Origin: a virus | Length of the DNA: 29,506 nucleotides | Reading direction: 5' to 3' (one strand) | IMG/VR virus record: IMGVR_UViG_3300034190_000192 | Span: 1 to 29,506 of that record | Notes under the pieces: model-generated | What the model saw: the letters and a program-made list of their open reading frames with translations, nothing else | Told to the model about the DNA's origin: nothing | Database searches by the model: none | In this document: in pieces, positions 16,412-24,054 of the stretch | Layout: the number at the start of each line of letters is the position of its first letter | Position numbering within the stretch: the first letter of the stretch is position 1 | Program-made: the position numbers and the translations under genes

Positions 16412-17800
16412 ATGACAGTTAGTAGCACCAACACTAGAAACAGTTACAGCGGCAACGGCAGCACCACTGTCTTTGCCTACACGTTCAAGATATTTGATGA
16501 TGACGATATTACAGTCATTATCAGGACTGACTCGACTGGCGCAGAAACCACGCAGACGAAAACAACACACTATTCTGTGTCAGGTGTGGGTAGTGCTAGT
16601 GGTGGTAATATAACATTTGGGTCAGCCCCGGCGTCAGGGGAGACTGTTGTTTTACTCCGCACAACTGCCAGAACCCAGCTTACAGACTATGTAGCAAACG
16701 ATCCGTTCCCAGCGGCTACGCATGAAGATGCCTTGGATAAACTAACTTTTTTGGTGCAAGAGTTAGAAGAAGAGGTAGGCCGTGCTATCAAGCTGTCAAA
16801 GACAAACGAGATTGCTACTGCTGAATTTACTGTCGGCGCATCTGATCGTGCTAACAAAATCCTAAGTTTTGATGCTAGTGGTGATTTGACTGTTACTGAA
16901 GGCAAGGTTGACACTGTGACAGCAACGGCGTCTGGACTGTCAGCAGGGGCAACACCCACAGCCACTGCTACATACACAGGTAGCACAGGCGCACTGGCTA
17001 TAGCGTTTGGTATTCCGGCTGGCGCAACAGGGCCAACTGGCCCGGCTGGTGGTGGCCTTGCGGATCTATCGGCAGATACTACACCGCAGCTTGGCGGTGA
17101 CTTGGATATGAATGGTCAGGATATTGTCACAACATCTAATGCTACAATAGATCTTGCACCTAACGGCACTGGTACAGTTGTTGTCAAAGGAAATACAAAT
17201 CCCGGCACTATTGTATTTAACTGCGAATCAAACAGCCATGGTCAAACTGTCAAAGCCCAACCGCATAGCGCAGCAGTAACTAATACATTGACACTGCCAC
17301 CCGGCGGTGATGGTGAGATTGTCAGTACGGTGGCTACGCAGCAACTTACAAACAAAGTTATACCTGATGACCAAAACCTATCGTTTGGTACGGATAGCGA
17401 TGCGTTTATTAAGTATGATGAAACAACGACTGATCACCTAAAAATTGGCGGTGCTGTTACTACGTTTGAAAAAGCTGCTGTTGGTGCAACTGATACAGAC
17501 ACAACAAACACTGGCAATGTGACATTAGACTTTGATGCAAGTCAGAATTTTGTTCTTACACTTACAGGTAATGTTACTTTAGTAAATCCAAACACTGAAA
17601 ATGTTGGTCAGTCTGGATTCATTGTATTTATTCAAGATGCAACAGGTGGCAGAACTGTATCGACTAGCACTGATTATGAGACTGCTGGTGGTGCTGGGCT
17701 TACATTATCATCAGCGGCAAGCACAACAGACATTGTACCTTATGTTGTTGCCGCAGGTAATAGAATATTACTAGGTGCGCCACAACTGGCGTTTGCATAG
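16412..17800 (+). CDS. Tail fibre with T7 gp17-type N-terminal domain
   Basis: 462 aa. Residues 1-140 match the T7 tail-fibre N-terminal attachment domain (SSTNTRNSYSGNGSTTVFAYTF, then ...DYVANDPFPAATHEDALDKLTFLVQELEEEVGRA), which binds the nozzle/adaptor. It is followed by a short collagen-like stretch (PAGATGPTGPAG, about 205-217), a beta-rich shaft containing QLTNKV, a repeat pattern common in marine phage fibres, and a C-terminal domain. The start has a GGAG site 9 nt upstream. It is likely the fibre that anchors to the particle, and may work with the larger protein that follows. Confidence 0.9.
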   Translation: MTVSSTNTRNSYSGNGSTTVFAYTFKIFDDDDITVIIRTDSTGAETTQTKTTHYSVSGVGSASGGNITFGSAPASGETVVLLRTTARTQLTDYVANDPFPAATHEDALDKLTFLVQELEEEVGRAIKLSKTNEIATAEFTVGASDRANKILSFDASGDLTVTEGKVDTVTATASGLSAGATPTATATYTGSTGALAIAFGIPAGATGPTGPAGGGLADLSADTTPQLGGDLDMNGQDIVTTSNATIDLAPNGTGTVVVKGNTNPGTIVFNCESNSHGQTVKAQPHSAAVTNTLTLPPGGDGEIVSTVATQQLTNKVIPDDQNLSFGTDSDAFIKYDETTTDHLKIGGAVTTFEKAAVGATDTDTTNTGNVTLDFDASQNFVLTLTGNVTLVNPNTENVGQSGFIVFIQDATGGRTVSTSTDYETAGGAGLTLSSAASTTDIVPYVVAAGNRILLGAPQLAFA

Positions 17801-17809
17801 GGGGTCGCT

Positions 17810-20368
17810 ATGTCAGGGCCAATAGGTTCAAGCCAATGGATGTATTCAAGTGGTGCGGCTGGGTTTTACCCCTACAGCATTGACCAGTCTCTGCGGTTTG
17901 ATAAAGCTAGTAGCACTGTTTTACACAGAACCCCAAGTAGCGCATCAAATCGCAAAACTTGGAGTTTTAGTTGTTGGATAAAAAGATCAAATCTAACTGC
18001 AGTTTCTACTGGTCAAAGTATTTTTTCAGCAGGGAGTAATGTTTATAACAGGCGTGTTGACCTTGATATTGGGTCAGGCCATCAATTAACTTTTTTTATG
18101 GATGGACGAGCAGATGGAGCCAGTTATTATTCTTTTATAGCAGACAGGCTTCTGCGTGATACGGCGGCTTGGATGCACATAATGGCAGTTATGGATACTA
18201 CTGATTCTACAGCCGATGACCGTTTAAAACTCTATGTAAATGGTGAACGCCAATCAGGTGCTTATCAATATGGAAACGGCGCACCTCCATTAAATAGCGA
18301 TTGGTATATTAATAGCACATACCAACATGACATTGGCGATGGACACCACAATACTGTTACGCAGTTTTGGGATGGATATATAGCAGAGGTTCACCATGTT
18401 GACGGCACTGCGCTAGACGCCACCAGCTTTGGTGAAACGAAAGGTGGGGTGTGGGTGCCGAAAGAGTACAGCGGTAGTCACGGTACTAACGGATTCTATT
18501 TGTCATTTGCAGATAGTGCGGCAATAGGCGATGACCTATCAGGCAACACCAATGACTTTACTCCAACCAACCTAGCCGCACACGATGTCGTGCCGGATAG
18601 CCCGACCCTGAACTACAGCACAATCGTGCCAATGCCAAACACAAGTTTGAGTGAAGGAAACTTGCGACTAACCACCAGCCGCACTGGTTACTGGGATGGA
18701 ACCATTGGCAGTTTCGGTGTCACTAGTGGCAAGTGGTATCACGAAGTTAGGTTTAGCAAGACTGAAGCCAACTTCAGATGTGTAACTGGCTGGATAGGCA
18801 ACGAAGCCGCACAGACTGTGACATTGAACGGTAAGGGTGGCACTGGTTCTCCATTCGGCACATTATTTGATAACTATGCTGTAACATCGTGGTTGACATC
18901 GTTTTACAAAGATGGCGGCAATGATGGCACAATGACCGCACCTGCAAGCGGCGATGTCATGAACATTGCGGCTGATTTTGATAATGGCAAAATCTGGTTT
19001 GGCATCAATGGCACTTACTATGCAAACGATGGTGGCACAGATGGCGACCCCAGCGCAGGTACAAACGAAAGTTTGTCTGGCATTGATTTAACTGCATCAG
19101 AATATGTGCCTTTTTTTGCAATACGGTCAGACAGCAGTGTTGGTGGCAATGTGATGATTGCCAACTTTGGGCAAGAAGGCACATTTGCTGGCACCGAAAC
19201 TGATGGTGGTTACTCTGATGGCAACGGCTACGGTTCGTTTTTCAATTCAGTACCGTCTGGTTTCTTGGCGTTAGCATCAGCCAACCTACCAGAACCAGCC
19301 ATCGGGCCGAACAGCGACACAACGAGTGACCAGCACTTTGACACTGCATTATGGACTGCTGACGTTACTAACCCTGCGGCTGGTGACAAATCAATTTCAT
19401 TGTTGTTCCAGCCCGATTTAGTATGGTCAAAGAACCGTGACAACGCCGAACACCACTACTGGATGGACAGCGTTAGGGGCGATAATGACGGTAGTAAGTG
19501 GCTTAAATCAAACTCAACTGCCGCTGAAGGTGCTGATGCTATTGGTAGCACAACCGCTAAGTATGATTTCACATCTACTGGCTTTGATATTATTGACACT
19601 GATAGCACAAGTGGTGAGGTGTATTATTCACCTACATCACGCACCTACGTTGGCTGGAACTGGAAAGCGGGCGGCACAGCAGTCAGCAACACAGATGGCA
19701 GTATGACGTCACAGGTATCGGCTAATCCAGATGCGGGTTTTTCTATATGCACATATACTGGCACAGCAACAGTATCAGAAAGTTTTGGACACGGCTTGAG
19801 TCAAGCACCCGAACTGGTCATCACAAAAGCCCGTAACACAACAGATAATTGGCGGGTTCACGGTAGCGTTTTAGGAACAAATAAATTTTTATCGCTAAGC
19901 GGCACAGGTGCTGTTGGCACAGATAGTTCAAATGGCGGGTTTCCAGATAATACTGATACCCTTGTCAATTTAGGTTATGAAAGCACTAATGGAACTAACT
20001 ATGTAGCGTACTGTTTCCACAGCGTTGAAGGCTACAGCAAGGTCGGCAGCTATGTCGGCAACGGCAGTGCAGATGGCACGTTTGTCTACACAGGACACCG
20101 TGTAAAATGGCTTATGGTAAAGAACACAGATAATGCGGCGACAAGTTGGTGGATAATGGATACGGAAAGAAGCACGTTTAATGTAATGAACGACTTTTTG
20201 TTTCCAAACCTAGCGAACGCAGAAAGTGCAAGCACTGTTTTGTTTGCAGATTTTCTAAGCAACGGTTTTAAAATTCGTAATGGCACCTACGGTGAAACAA
20301 ACGCATCGGGAAATAAATACATCTACCTCGCCTTTGGAGATAGTTTCAAATACGCCAACGCCAGATAG
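17810..20368 (+). CDS. Large receptor-binding protein with lectin-like, SPRY-like and DUF7483-like regions
   Basis: 852 aa. Residues about 20-220 look like a concanavalin-type (LamG) jelly roll: WSFSCWIKRS..., LKLYVNGERQ, and WDGYIAEVHHVDGTAL. Residues about 280-465 resemble a SPRY domain (SGKWYHEVRFSKTEANFRCVTGWIG, GKIWFGINGTYY, YVPFFAIRS). The final third (GWNWKAGG, GFSICTYTG, GHGLSQAPELVITKAR, YVAYCFHSVEGYSKVGSYVGNG) fits the DUF7483-like fibre domain I know from marine phages. All are surface-binding folds, so host attachment is the likely job. No enzymatic residues are seen. It follows the gp17-like fibre by 9 nt. Confidence 0.85.
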   Translation: MSGPIGSSQWMYSSGAAGFYPYSIDQSLRFDKASSTVLHRTPSSASNRKTWSFSCWIKRSNLTAVSTGQSIFSAGSNVYNRRVDLDIGSGHQLTFFMDGRADGASYYSFIADRLLRDTAAWMHIMAVMDTTDSTADDRLKLYVNGERQSGAYQYGNGAPPLNSDWYINSTYQHDIGDGHHNTVTQFWDGYIAEVHHVDGTALDATSFGETKGGVWVPKEYSGSHGTNGFYLSFADSAAIGDDLSGNTNDFTPTNLAAHDVVPDSPTLNYSTIVPMPNTSLSEGNLRLTTSRTGYWDGTIGSFGVTSGKWYHEVRFSKTEANFRCVTGWIGNEAAQTVTLNGKGGTGSPFGTLFDNYAVTSWLTSFYKDGGNDGTMTAPASGDVMNIAADFDNGKIWFGINGTYYANDGGTDGDPSAGTNESLSGIDLTASEYVPFFAIRSDSSVGGNVMIANFGQEGTFAGTETDGGYSDGNGYGSFFNSVPSGFLALASANLPEPAIGPNSDTTSDQHFDTALWTADVTNPAAGDKSISLLFQPDLVWSKNRDNAEHHYWMDSVRGDNDGSKWLKSNSTAAEGADAIGSTTAKYDFTSTGFDIIDTDSTSGEVYYSPTSRTYVGWNWKAGGTAVSNTDGSMTSQVSANPDAGFSICTYTGTATVSESFGHGLSQAPELVITKARNTTDNWRVHGSVLGTNKFLSLSGTGAVGTDSSNGGFPDNTDTLVNLGYESTNGTNYVAYCFHSVEGYSKVGSYVGNGSADGTFVYTGHRVKWLMVKNTDNAATSWWIMDTERSTFNVMNDFLFPNLANAESASTVLFADFLSNGFKIRNGTYGETNASGNKYIYLAFGDSFKYANAR

Positions 20369-20377
20369 GAGATTACT

Positions 20378-20950
20378 ATGGCATATAAATATAATGGTAA
20401 ATTCATCCGCGCTGGCAGAAGCTGGCAAGATGATAACAACATCACCCACCCTGCAACGTGGATGCGGTGGTCAGATGATTACAAAGTAACTATGGGTCTT
20501 GTGTGGGAAGATGCGCCAGCAAGTGAAGCACCGTTTGATAATAGATTTTATTGGGGTCGGCAAGCTGATGGTACGTTGATAGAGCGTAGTTTAACTGATG
20601 TTGCTGCGGTTGATGAAGATGGAAATGCTATCAATGATCCTGCTACTGGTCAGCAAATGGTTACATTGGGATTGAAGTCTGTAGCAATAGCAAAAACAAA
20701 AGAAACGGCAAATGCAAAGCTGGCTAAAACTGACTGGATGATTGTCAAAGCCGCAGAGGTTTCCAGCTATACTGTTCCGTCTGATGTGTTGACATATCGT
20801 GCGGCTGTACGCACTGCCAGCAACAATATTGAAACTGCTGTGACAAACGCCGCTGACCATGCCGCGTTTCGTGCTTTGCACGATTATACTGAGGATGATG
20901 ATGGCAATCAGGTAGTGGCACCGATTGCAGATTGGCCGGATGAAATCTGA
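20378..20950 (+). CDS. Probable tail-fibre assembly/chaperone protein
   Basis: 190 aa, AGGAG ribosome site upstream. The N-terminal half is a small beta region (YKYNGKFIRAGRSWQDDNNI, FYWGRQADGTLIERSL). The second half has the pattern ANAKLAKTDWMIVKAAE...VPSDVLTYRAAVRTASNNIE, which recurs in phage proteins coded just after fibres and usually annotated as tail-fibre assembly proteins. A role in folding or attaching the two preceding fibre proteins is inference from position. An alternative is a small fibre-tip subunit. Confidence 0.65.
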   Translation: MAYKYNGKFIRAGRSWQDDNNITHPATWMRWSDDYKVTMGLVWEDAPASEAPFDNRFYWGRQADGTLIERSLTDVAAVDEDGNAINDPATGQQMVTLGLKSVAIAKTKETANAKLAKTDWMIVKAAEVSSYTVPSDVLTYRAAVRTASNNIETAVTNAADHAAFRALHDYTEDDDGNQVVAPIADWPDEI

Positions 20951-21120
20951 TGGCTAAACCAACATTACAATCAATTCATGTCGAACTTGAAAAACACATG
21001 GCTGTGTCTGATGAGCGTTGGACAGAAACTATACTGCGTATCAAACGCATTGAGCATATTATGATTGGCTCTGCCGGGACTATGATTGTTTTGTTATTGG
21101 GTGTAATCCTGCGAGGCTGA
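20950..21120 (+). CDS. 56-aa single-TM membrane protein, XhlA/holin-like
   Basis: ATG overlaps the previous stop (TGATG); 56 codons, short enough to be skipped by gene callers. Residues 1-36 form a charged amphipathic helix (VELEKHMAVSDERWTETILRIKRIE) and residues 37-54 a membrane helix (IMIGSAGTMIVLLLGVIL) ending in R-G. This helix-then-TM layout is like XhlA-family lysis proteins. It opens a run of small membrane proteins leading to the lysozyme, so a role in lysis timing is plausible. Confidence 0.75.
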   Translation: MAKPTLQSIHVELEKHMAVSDERWTETILRIKRIEHIMIGSAGTMIVLLLGVILRG

Positions 21121-21121
21121 C

Positions 21122-21613
21122 ATGGAGCCTATCACAACAGCCGTAGCAGCCGTAGCAGCCGCTAGTAATGCTATAGCATTTATCAAGGCAAGGATTAACG
21201 ATGTTCAATCTGTTGCTGATATTTCACAACAAATCGGTACGCTCTTTGACTGCCAAAAGAAACTCAATGACGAGCGTAATAAACAAGCTAGTGTCGGCGA
21301 CATCACGTTCAAAAGCAGTATTGATGCGGTTCTTGAGGCTAAAAAACTTCAAGAGCAAATGAATGAAATAAGGACTATGATTAATCTACGGTTTGGCCCC
21401 GACACATGGCAGGAGATCGTTGACTTACATAATAAGAAACTCAGGGAACAGAAAGAGGCGCAAGCGAAAGCGAGACGTGAAGCGATACTCAAGGCTAAAG
21501 AGTTTGAAGAAACGCTTAAAACGGTACTCATCATCACTGGTGTCATTGGGGTAGCCGTTTCTTTGTTTATATTTTTGATGGTGTCTGTAGCTAGAGCAAT
21601 GGGGATAGCATGA
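21122..21613 (+). CDS. Coiled-coil membrane protein with terminal hydrophobic segments
   Basis: 163 aa. It has an N-terminal Ala/Val-rich hydrophobic helix (PITTAVAAVAAASNAIAFI), a long charged helical body (about 40-132, including VDLHNKKLREQKEAQAKARREAIL) and a C-terminal membrane helix (VLIITGVIGVAVSLFIFLMVSV, 134-155). Proteins with this layout sit between fibre and lysozyme genes in marine podoviruses, but I know of no proven function. Possible roles are a lysis accessory or spannin-like bridge, or a virion membrane protein. The start lies 1 nt after the previous stop. Confidence 0.75.
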   Translation: MEPITTAVAAVAAASNAIAFIKARINDVQSVADISQQIGTLFDCQKKLNDERNKQASVGDITFKSSIDAVLEAKKLQEQMNEIRTMINLRFGPDTWQEIVDLHNKKLREQKEAQAKARREAILKAKEFEETLKTVLIITGVIGVAVSLFIFLMVSVARAMGIA

Positions 21614-21825
21614 CTGACTGGTGGAAACGATACATACAGTTTAATCTAACAGCCAAGATTACTATGATTGCATCTGTGGCTATGTCATGGCGATGTGCTG
21701 AATGGTTTATGAATCTTGAGGCACCAACAACACAACAGTCTGCATTTGTGTCTGTAATCATGGGCGTGATGACAGGTGTGTATGGTATCTATCTTGGCAA
21801 AGAAGCTAGGACACCAAAAGAATGA
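21610..21825 (+). CDS. Two-TM small membrane protein, holin candidate
   Basis: 71 aa, overlapping the previous stop (ATGA). Two hydrophobic helices, about residues 13-34 (LTAKITMIASVAMSWRCAEWFM) and 45-63 (AFVSVIMGVMTGVYGIYLG), are separated by a short turn, with a charged C-terminus (KEARTPKE). The layout is that of class II holins. It is one of several membrane proteins in this cluster, and I cannot say which sets lysis timing. Confidence 0.7.
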   Translation: MTDWWKRYIQFNLTAKITMIASVAMSWRCAEWFMNLEAPTTQQSAFVSVIMGVMTGVYGIYLGKEARTPKE

Positions 21826-22040
21826 TGTACCAAGCTGTAGTCATTGCTTGCTTGATCGGTACCAGTGCGGTGCAGCGTGAACAATGTACGTTTCTTGAGG
21901 CGCAGCAGTGGCAAGAAAGTGAGCATATGTGCAAGCGTCACGCGCTTGTCTTAGCTGAACGTGTGCATATACACATGCGCGGATACGAGGCTGTGGGCTG
22001 GAGTTGTAAGCCGCTACCAAGGGGAGTGTTGTCAAGATGA
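21822..22040 (+). CDS. Small Cys/His/Trp-containing protein, possibly exported
   Basis: 72 aa (ATG 21822 or 21825), overlapping the previous stop. A short hydrophobic N-terminus (MMYQAVVIACLIGTSA) could be a signal or anchor; VIAC loosely resembles a lipobox but the segment is short and lacks positive residues. The rest has four more or less evenly placed Cys (C10, C22, C37, C61 counting from the first Met) and three His, suggesting disulphides or metal binding. No family recognised. Location in the lysis cluster makes an outer spannin-like role conceivable but unsupported. Confidence 0.65.
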   Translation: MMYQAVVIACLIGTSAVQREQCTFLEAQQWQESEHMCKRHALVLAERVHIHMRGYEAVGWSCKPLPRGVLSR

Positions 22041-22381
22041 TACAGTTACTAGGCGTTGTTGGCAGTCTGGCGCAGACATTTCTTGAAGGCAAAGTCGAGA
22101 AAGAAAAAGCCAAATCAGAGATAATGAAGACCGCTGCCCAGCATGATAGCAAGTGGGAAATGATTATGGCTGAGTCCACCAAGGGGTCTTGGAAGGACGA
22201 GGTAATCACAATAGCTGTGCTAACGCCTTGTATTTTATCGTTTATTCCGGGCATGGAAGACATAGTGAAGTCTGGCTTTGAACGGCTGAGTGAACTTCCA
22301 GACTGGTATCAGAACATATTGTATGTCACAATCTTGGCTGGATTGGGTCTGAAGGGGCTAGATAAGTTTAGGAGAAAGTGA
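22037..22381 (+). CDS. Holin, GTA-type three-TM family
   Basis: 114 aa, overlapping the previous stop (ATGA). It has an N-terminal helix (LLGVVGSLAQTFLEG), a charged middle that carries W-E-x-I-M-A-x-S-x-x-x-S-W-K-D-E (about 40-55), then hydrophobic segments (VITIAVLTPCILSFIPG and ILYVTILAGLGLKGL). This SWKDE-then-FIPG pattern fits the 3TM holin group named from gene transfer agents. The lysozyme at 22814 has no signal peptide and so would need a holin such as this to reach the wall. Confidence 0.8.
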   Translation: MIQLLGVVGSLAQTFLEGKVEKEKAKSEIMKTAAQHDSKWEMIMAESTKGSWKDEVITIAVLTPCILSFIPGMEDIVKSGFERLSELPDWYQNILYVTILAGLGLKGLDKFRRK

Positions 22382-22569
22382 TGCCGGGGAAACGTAAGTT
22401 TGCAAAGGTTCCTAAAACTAAGGGCGGTGTGCCAAAGAAATATGTGCGCGGTGCCAAGAACCCAAAGAAGCGTGAGGCAGAGATCAAGCGTACTGCAAAG
22501 CTGTATCGGCAGGGCAAGCTGACCCCGGCTATGATGGATCGTATTAGCAAGCAGAGGAGTCGCGGATAA
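22381..22569 (+). CDS. 62-aa highly basic protein
   Basis: ATG 22381 overlaps the holin stop (TGATG); a GTG at 22378 is also in frame. About a third of residues are Lys/Arg (MPGKRKFAKVPKTKGGVPKK...). The C-terminal part (YRQGKLTPAMMDRISKQRSRG) looks helical. I know no function for it. It is the first of five small basic proteins clustered with the lysozyme. Confidence 0.75.
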   Translation: MPGKRKFAKVPKTKGGVPKKYVRGAKNPKKREAEIKRTAKLYRQGKLTPAMMDRISKQRSRG

Positions 22570-22817
22570 TGTCTAGGTTTGCAAGCATCTCAGGCGCATC
22601 ACGGTATTCTCAAGCAACTCTCAATAAGGTCTACAAGCGTGGGCTAGGTGCATACTATTCATCAGGCTCTAGGCCAAAGGTATCAGCACATCAGTGGGCT
22701 ATGGGCAGGGTAAAGTCTTTTGTGTCTGGCAAGGGTGGTGCAAGAAAAGCTGATTCGGATTTGCTACGCGGTGGTAGCAAGAAGAAAAAGAAGACAACCA
22801 CAAAGAAAAAGAAATGA
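22569..22817 (+). CDS. DUF5824-like small basic protein
   Basis: 82 aa, ATG overlapping the previous stop (TAATG). The core KVYKRGLGAYYSSGSRPKVSAHQWAMGRVKSFV (about 20-52) followed by ARKADSDLL matches my memory of the DUF5824 phage family, known from cyanophages and other marine phages. The C-terminus is an almost pure Lys/Thr tail (KKKKKTTTKKKK). Function unknown; the tail would bind nucleic acid or membranes electrostatically. Confidence 0.78.
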   Translation: MSRFASISGASRYSQATLNKVYKRGLGAYYSSGSRPKVSAHQWAMGRVKSFVSGKGGARKADSDLLRGGSKKKKKTTTKKKK

Positions 22818-23263
22818 ACAAAGATAAGTTACGCGAAGAGATAGCCGAAGACGAAGGCTGTAAATACGAGGTGTATTTAGATCACCTTGGCTTGCCAACT
22901 TGCGGTATCGGTCATCTTATCACTGAGGCTGACGAAGAACATGGCAAGCCTGTCGGCAGTGTCGTTGAGCAAGAGCGTGTCAAACAGTTGTTTGCTCTTG
23001 ATATGGCTGTGACTCTTGATGAGTGCCGGGTGCTGTATGATGACTTTGATGATCTGCCAGAAGAGTGCCAGCACATCATAGCTAACATGATGTTCAACAT
23101 GGGTCGGCCCCGGCTATCCAAGTTCAAGGGTATGAAGGCTGGCGTAGACGCTAGAGACTGGAACAAGGCGGCAGATGAGATGGTGGACTCGCGGTGGTAT
23201 ACTCAAGTACCCAACCGGGCTAGACGTTTGGTAGATCGCATGAGGGCATTGGCAGATGGCTAA
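22814..23263 (+). CDS. Endolysin, T4-type lysozyme (GH24)
   Basis: 149 aa, overlapping the previous stop. It cleaves the MurNAc-GlcNAc bond of peptidoglycan at the end of infection. The T4 lysozyme triad spacing E-x8-D-x5-T is intact: E14 (DEG), D23 (YLDHLG) and T29 (PTCGIGHL, the GIGH motif). The later block ANMMFNMGRPRLSKFKGM and WYTQVPNRARRL match the T4-type lobe. There is no signal peptide or N-terminal TM helix, so export depends on a holin. It is slightly shorter than T4 lysozyme (164). Confidence 0.93.
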   Translation: MNKDKLREEIAEDEGCKYEVYLDHLGLPTCGIGHLITEADEEHGKPVGSVVEQERVKQLFALDMAVTLDECRVLYDDFDDLPEECQHIIANMMFNMGRPRLSKFKGMKAGVDARDWNKAADEMVDSRWYTQVPNRARRLVDRMRALADG

Positions 23264-23564
23264 GACACCAGCATGGCAGCGTAAGGCTGGCAAGAACCCC
23301 AAGGGCGGCTTGAACGCTAGAGGCCGTGCATCTGCTAGGCGGCAGGGCATGAACCTAAAAGCACCTGTAAAGAAGGGCGACAACCCCAGACGCGCTAGTT
23401 TCTTGGCTCGTATGGGAAACATGAGGGGGCCAGAGAGAAAGAATGGCAAGCCGACACGGTTGTTATTATCACTCCGGGCATGGGGTGCCAGTAGCAAAGC
23501 TGATGCAAAGAAGAAGGCAGCAGCAATCTCCAAGCGTAACAAGGCTAAGAAAGGAAAGAAGTGA
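23256..23564 (+). CDS. DUF6321-like basic protein
   Basis: 102 aa, overlapping the lysozyme by 8 nt. The sequence KTPAWQRKAGKNPKGGLNARGRAS... then APVKKGDNPRRASFLARMGNM and KPTRLLLSLRAWGASSKADAKKKA fits the DUF6321 family that I recall from phages and environmental viromes. The end is a Lys-rich tail. Function unknown. High positive charge and late expression suggest binding to DNA or envelope. Confidence 0.8.
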   Translation: MAKTPAWQRKAGKNPKGGLNARGRASARRQGMNLKAPVKKGDNPRRASFLARMGNMRGPERKNGKPTRLLLSLRAWGASSKADAKKKAAAISKRNKAKKGKK

Positions 23565-23689
23565 TGCCGGGGATGAAGAAAAAAGGTATGAAGAAGAACG
23601 GCAACGGTGGTATGCTGACCGCCAAGCAAAAGACTTTGCCAGCGGCACTGCAAAAGAAAATTATAGCATCTAAGAAGAGGAAGAAGTAA
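23564..23689 (+). CDS. 41-aa Lys/Met-rich microprotein
   Basis: ATG overlaps the previous stop (TGATG) and encodes MPGMKKKGMKKNGNGGM..., 41 codons, ending ASKKRKK. It is short enough to be skipped by gene callers. Tight coupling to the gene before and exact abutment with the one after support it as real. MPG-start Lys-rich peptides like this occur in marine phages; function unknown. Confidence 0.65.
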   Translation: MPGMKKKGMKKNGNGGMLTAKQKTLPAALQKKIIASKKRKK

Positions 23690-23806
23690 ATGCCGGGACA
23701 TTATGGTGGTAAAAAAGGTGGCATGAAATCTGCCAAGATGAAGAAGCAAGCGGCAACAGCCATAGCCATGAAGAAGGCTGGCAAGAAGCCTAAGAAGAAG
23801 CGTTAG
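23690..23806 (+). CDS. 38-aa Lys-rich microprotein
   Basis: Begins directly after the previous stop (TAA-ATG). It encodes MPGHYGGKKGGMKSAKMKKQ, then an Ala-rich helix and a KKPKKKR end; 38 codons. It shares the MPG start and Gly/Lys style with its neighbour, suggesting duplication or common selection. Its TAG stop overlaps the stop of the convergent minus-strand gene. Confidence 0.65.
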   Translation: MPGHYGGKKGGMKSAKMKKQAATAIAMKKAGKKPKKKR

Positions 23807-23815
23807 GTAACTAAC
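23802..23815. repeat. Short inverted repeat at the convergent gene ends
   Basis: GTTAG-GTAA-CTAAC lies exactly over the two converging stop codons. The 5-bp stem lacks a T tract, so it is at best a weak bidirectional stop signal. Confidence 0.3.
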
Positions 23816-24054
23816 TCTCCACCGCTTGCAATATATTGAGCAAGGCACTCTATAACATGTGCCTCTGTTGTGTATGCACTGGCATCTGTCAGTGATACAA
23901 CGTGCTTGGGTTTCAGTGGCTCAAAGCCATGATGCTCTAAAATTCTGAACAATCCCCAGCCCGACAAGATTAGCGCGGCGTAGTAGTCATGCGCTACCAG
24001 CCTCGCTTCTTGAATGTCTATATGCTTTTTTAGTGAAACAACTTTCGTTTCCAT
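23803..24054 (-). CDS. Unknown 83-aa protein, last gene of minus operon
   Basis: ATG at 24054 with a GGGAG ribosome site about 10 nt upstream on the minus strand. The protein is mixed alpha/beta with no recognisable domain; it has a charged N-terminus (METKVVSLKKHIDIQEARL), a hydrophobic AALILSGWGLFRIL stretch, and ends GGELVT. It overlaps the preceding gene by 68 nt in a different frame, and its stop overlaps by 4 nt the stop of the converging late gene. Function unknown. Confidence 0.65.
   Translation of the reverse strand: METKVVSLKKHIDIQEARLVAHDYYAALILSGWGLFRILEHHGFEPLKPKHVVSLTDASAYTTEAHVIECLAQYIASGGELVT

Noticed and set aside
22037-23263. SAR or signal-peptide endolysin.
   Set aside because: The lysozyme N-terminus (MNKDKLREEIAEDEG) is charged with no hydrophobic stretch, so it must rely on a holin.
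23114-23848. Long minus-strand reading frame (244 codons) opposite the lysozyme and basic genes.
   Set aside because: It is Leu/His/Phe-rich as expected from the reverse of Lys-rich codons, has no ribosome site or domain, and covers five well-supported + strand genes.
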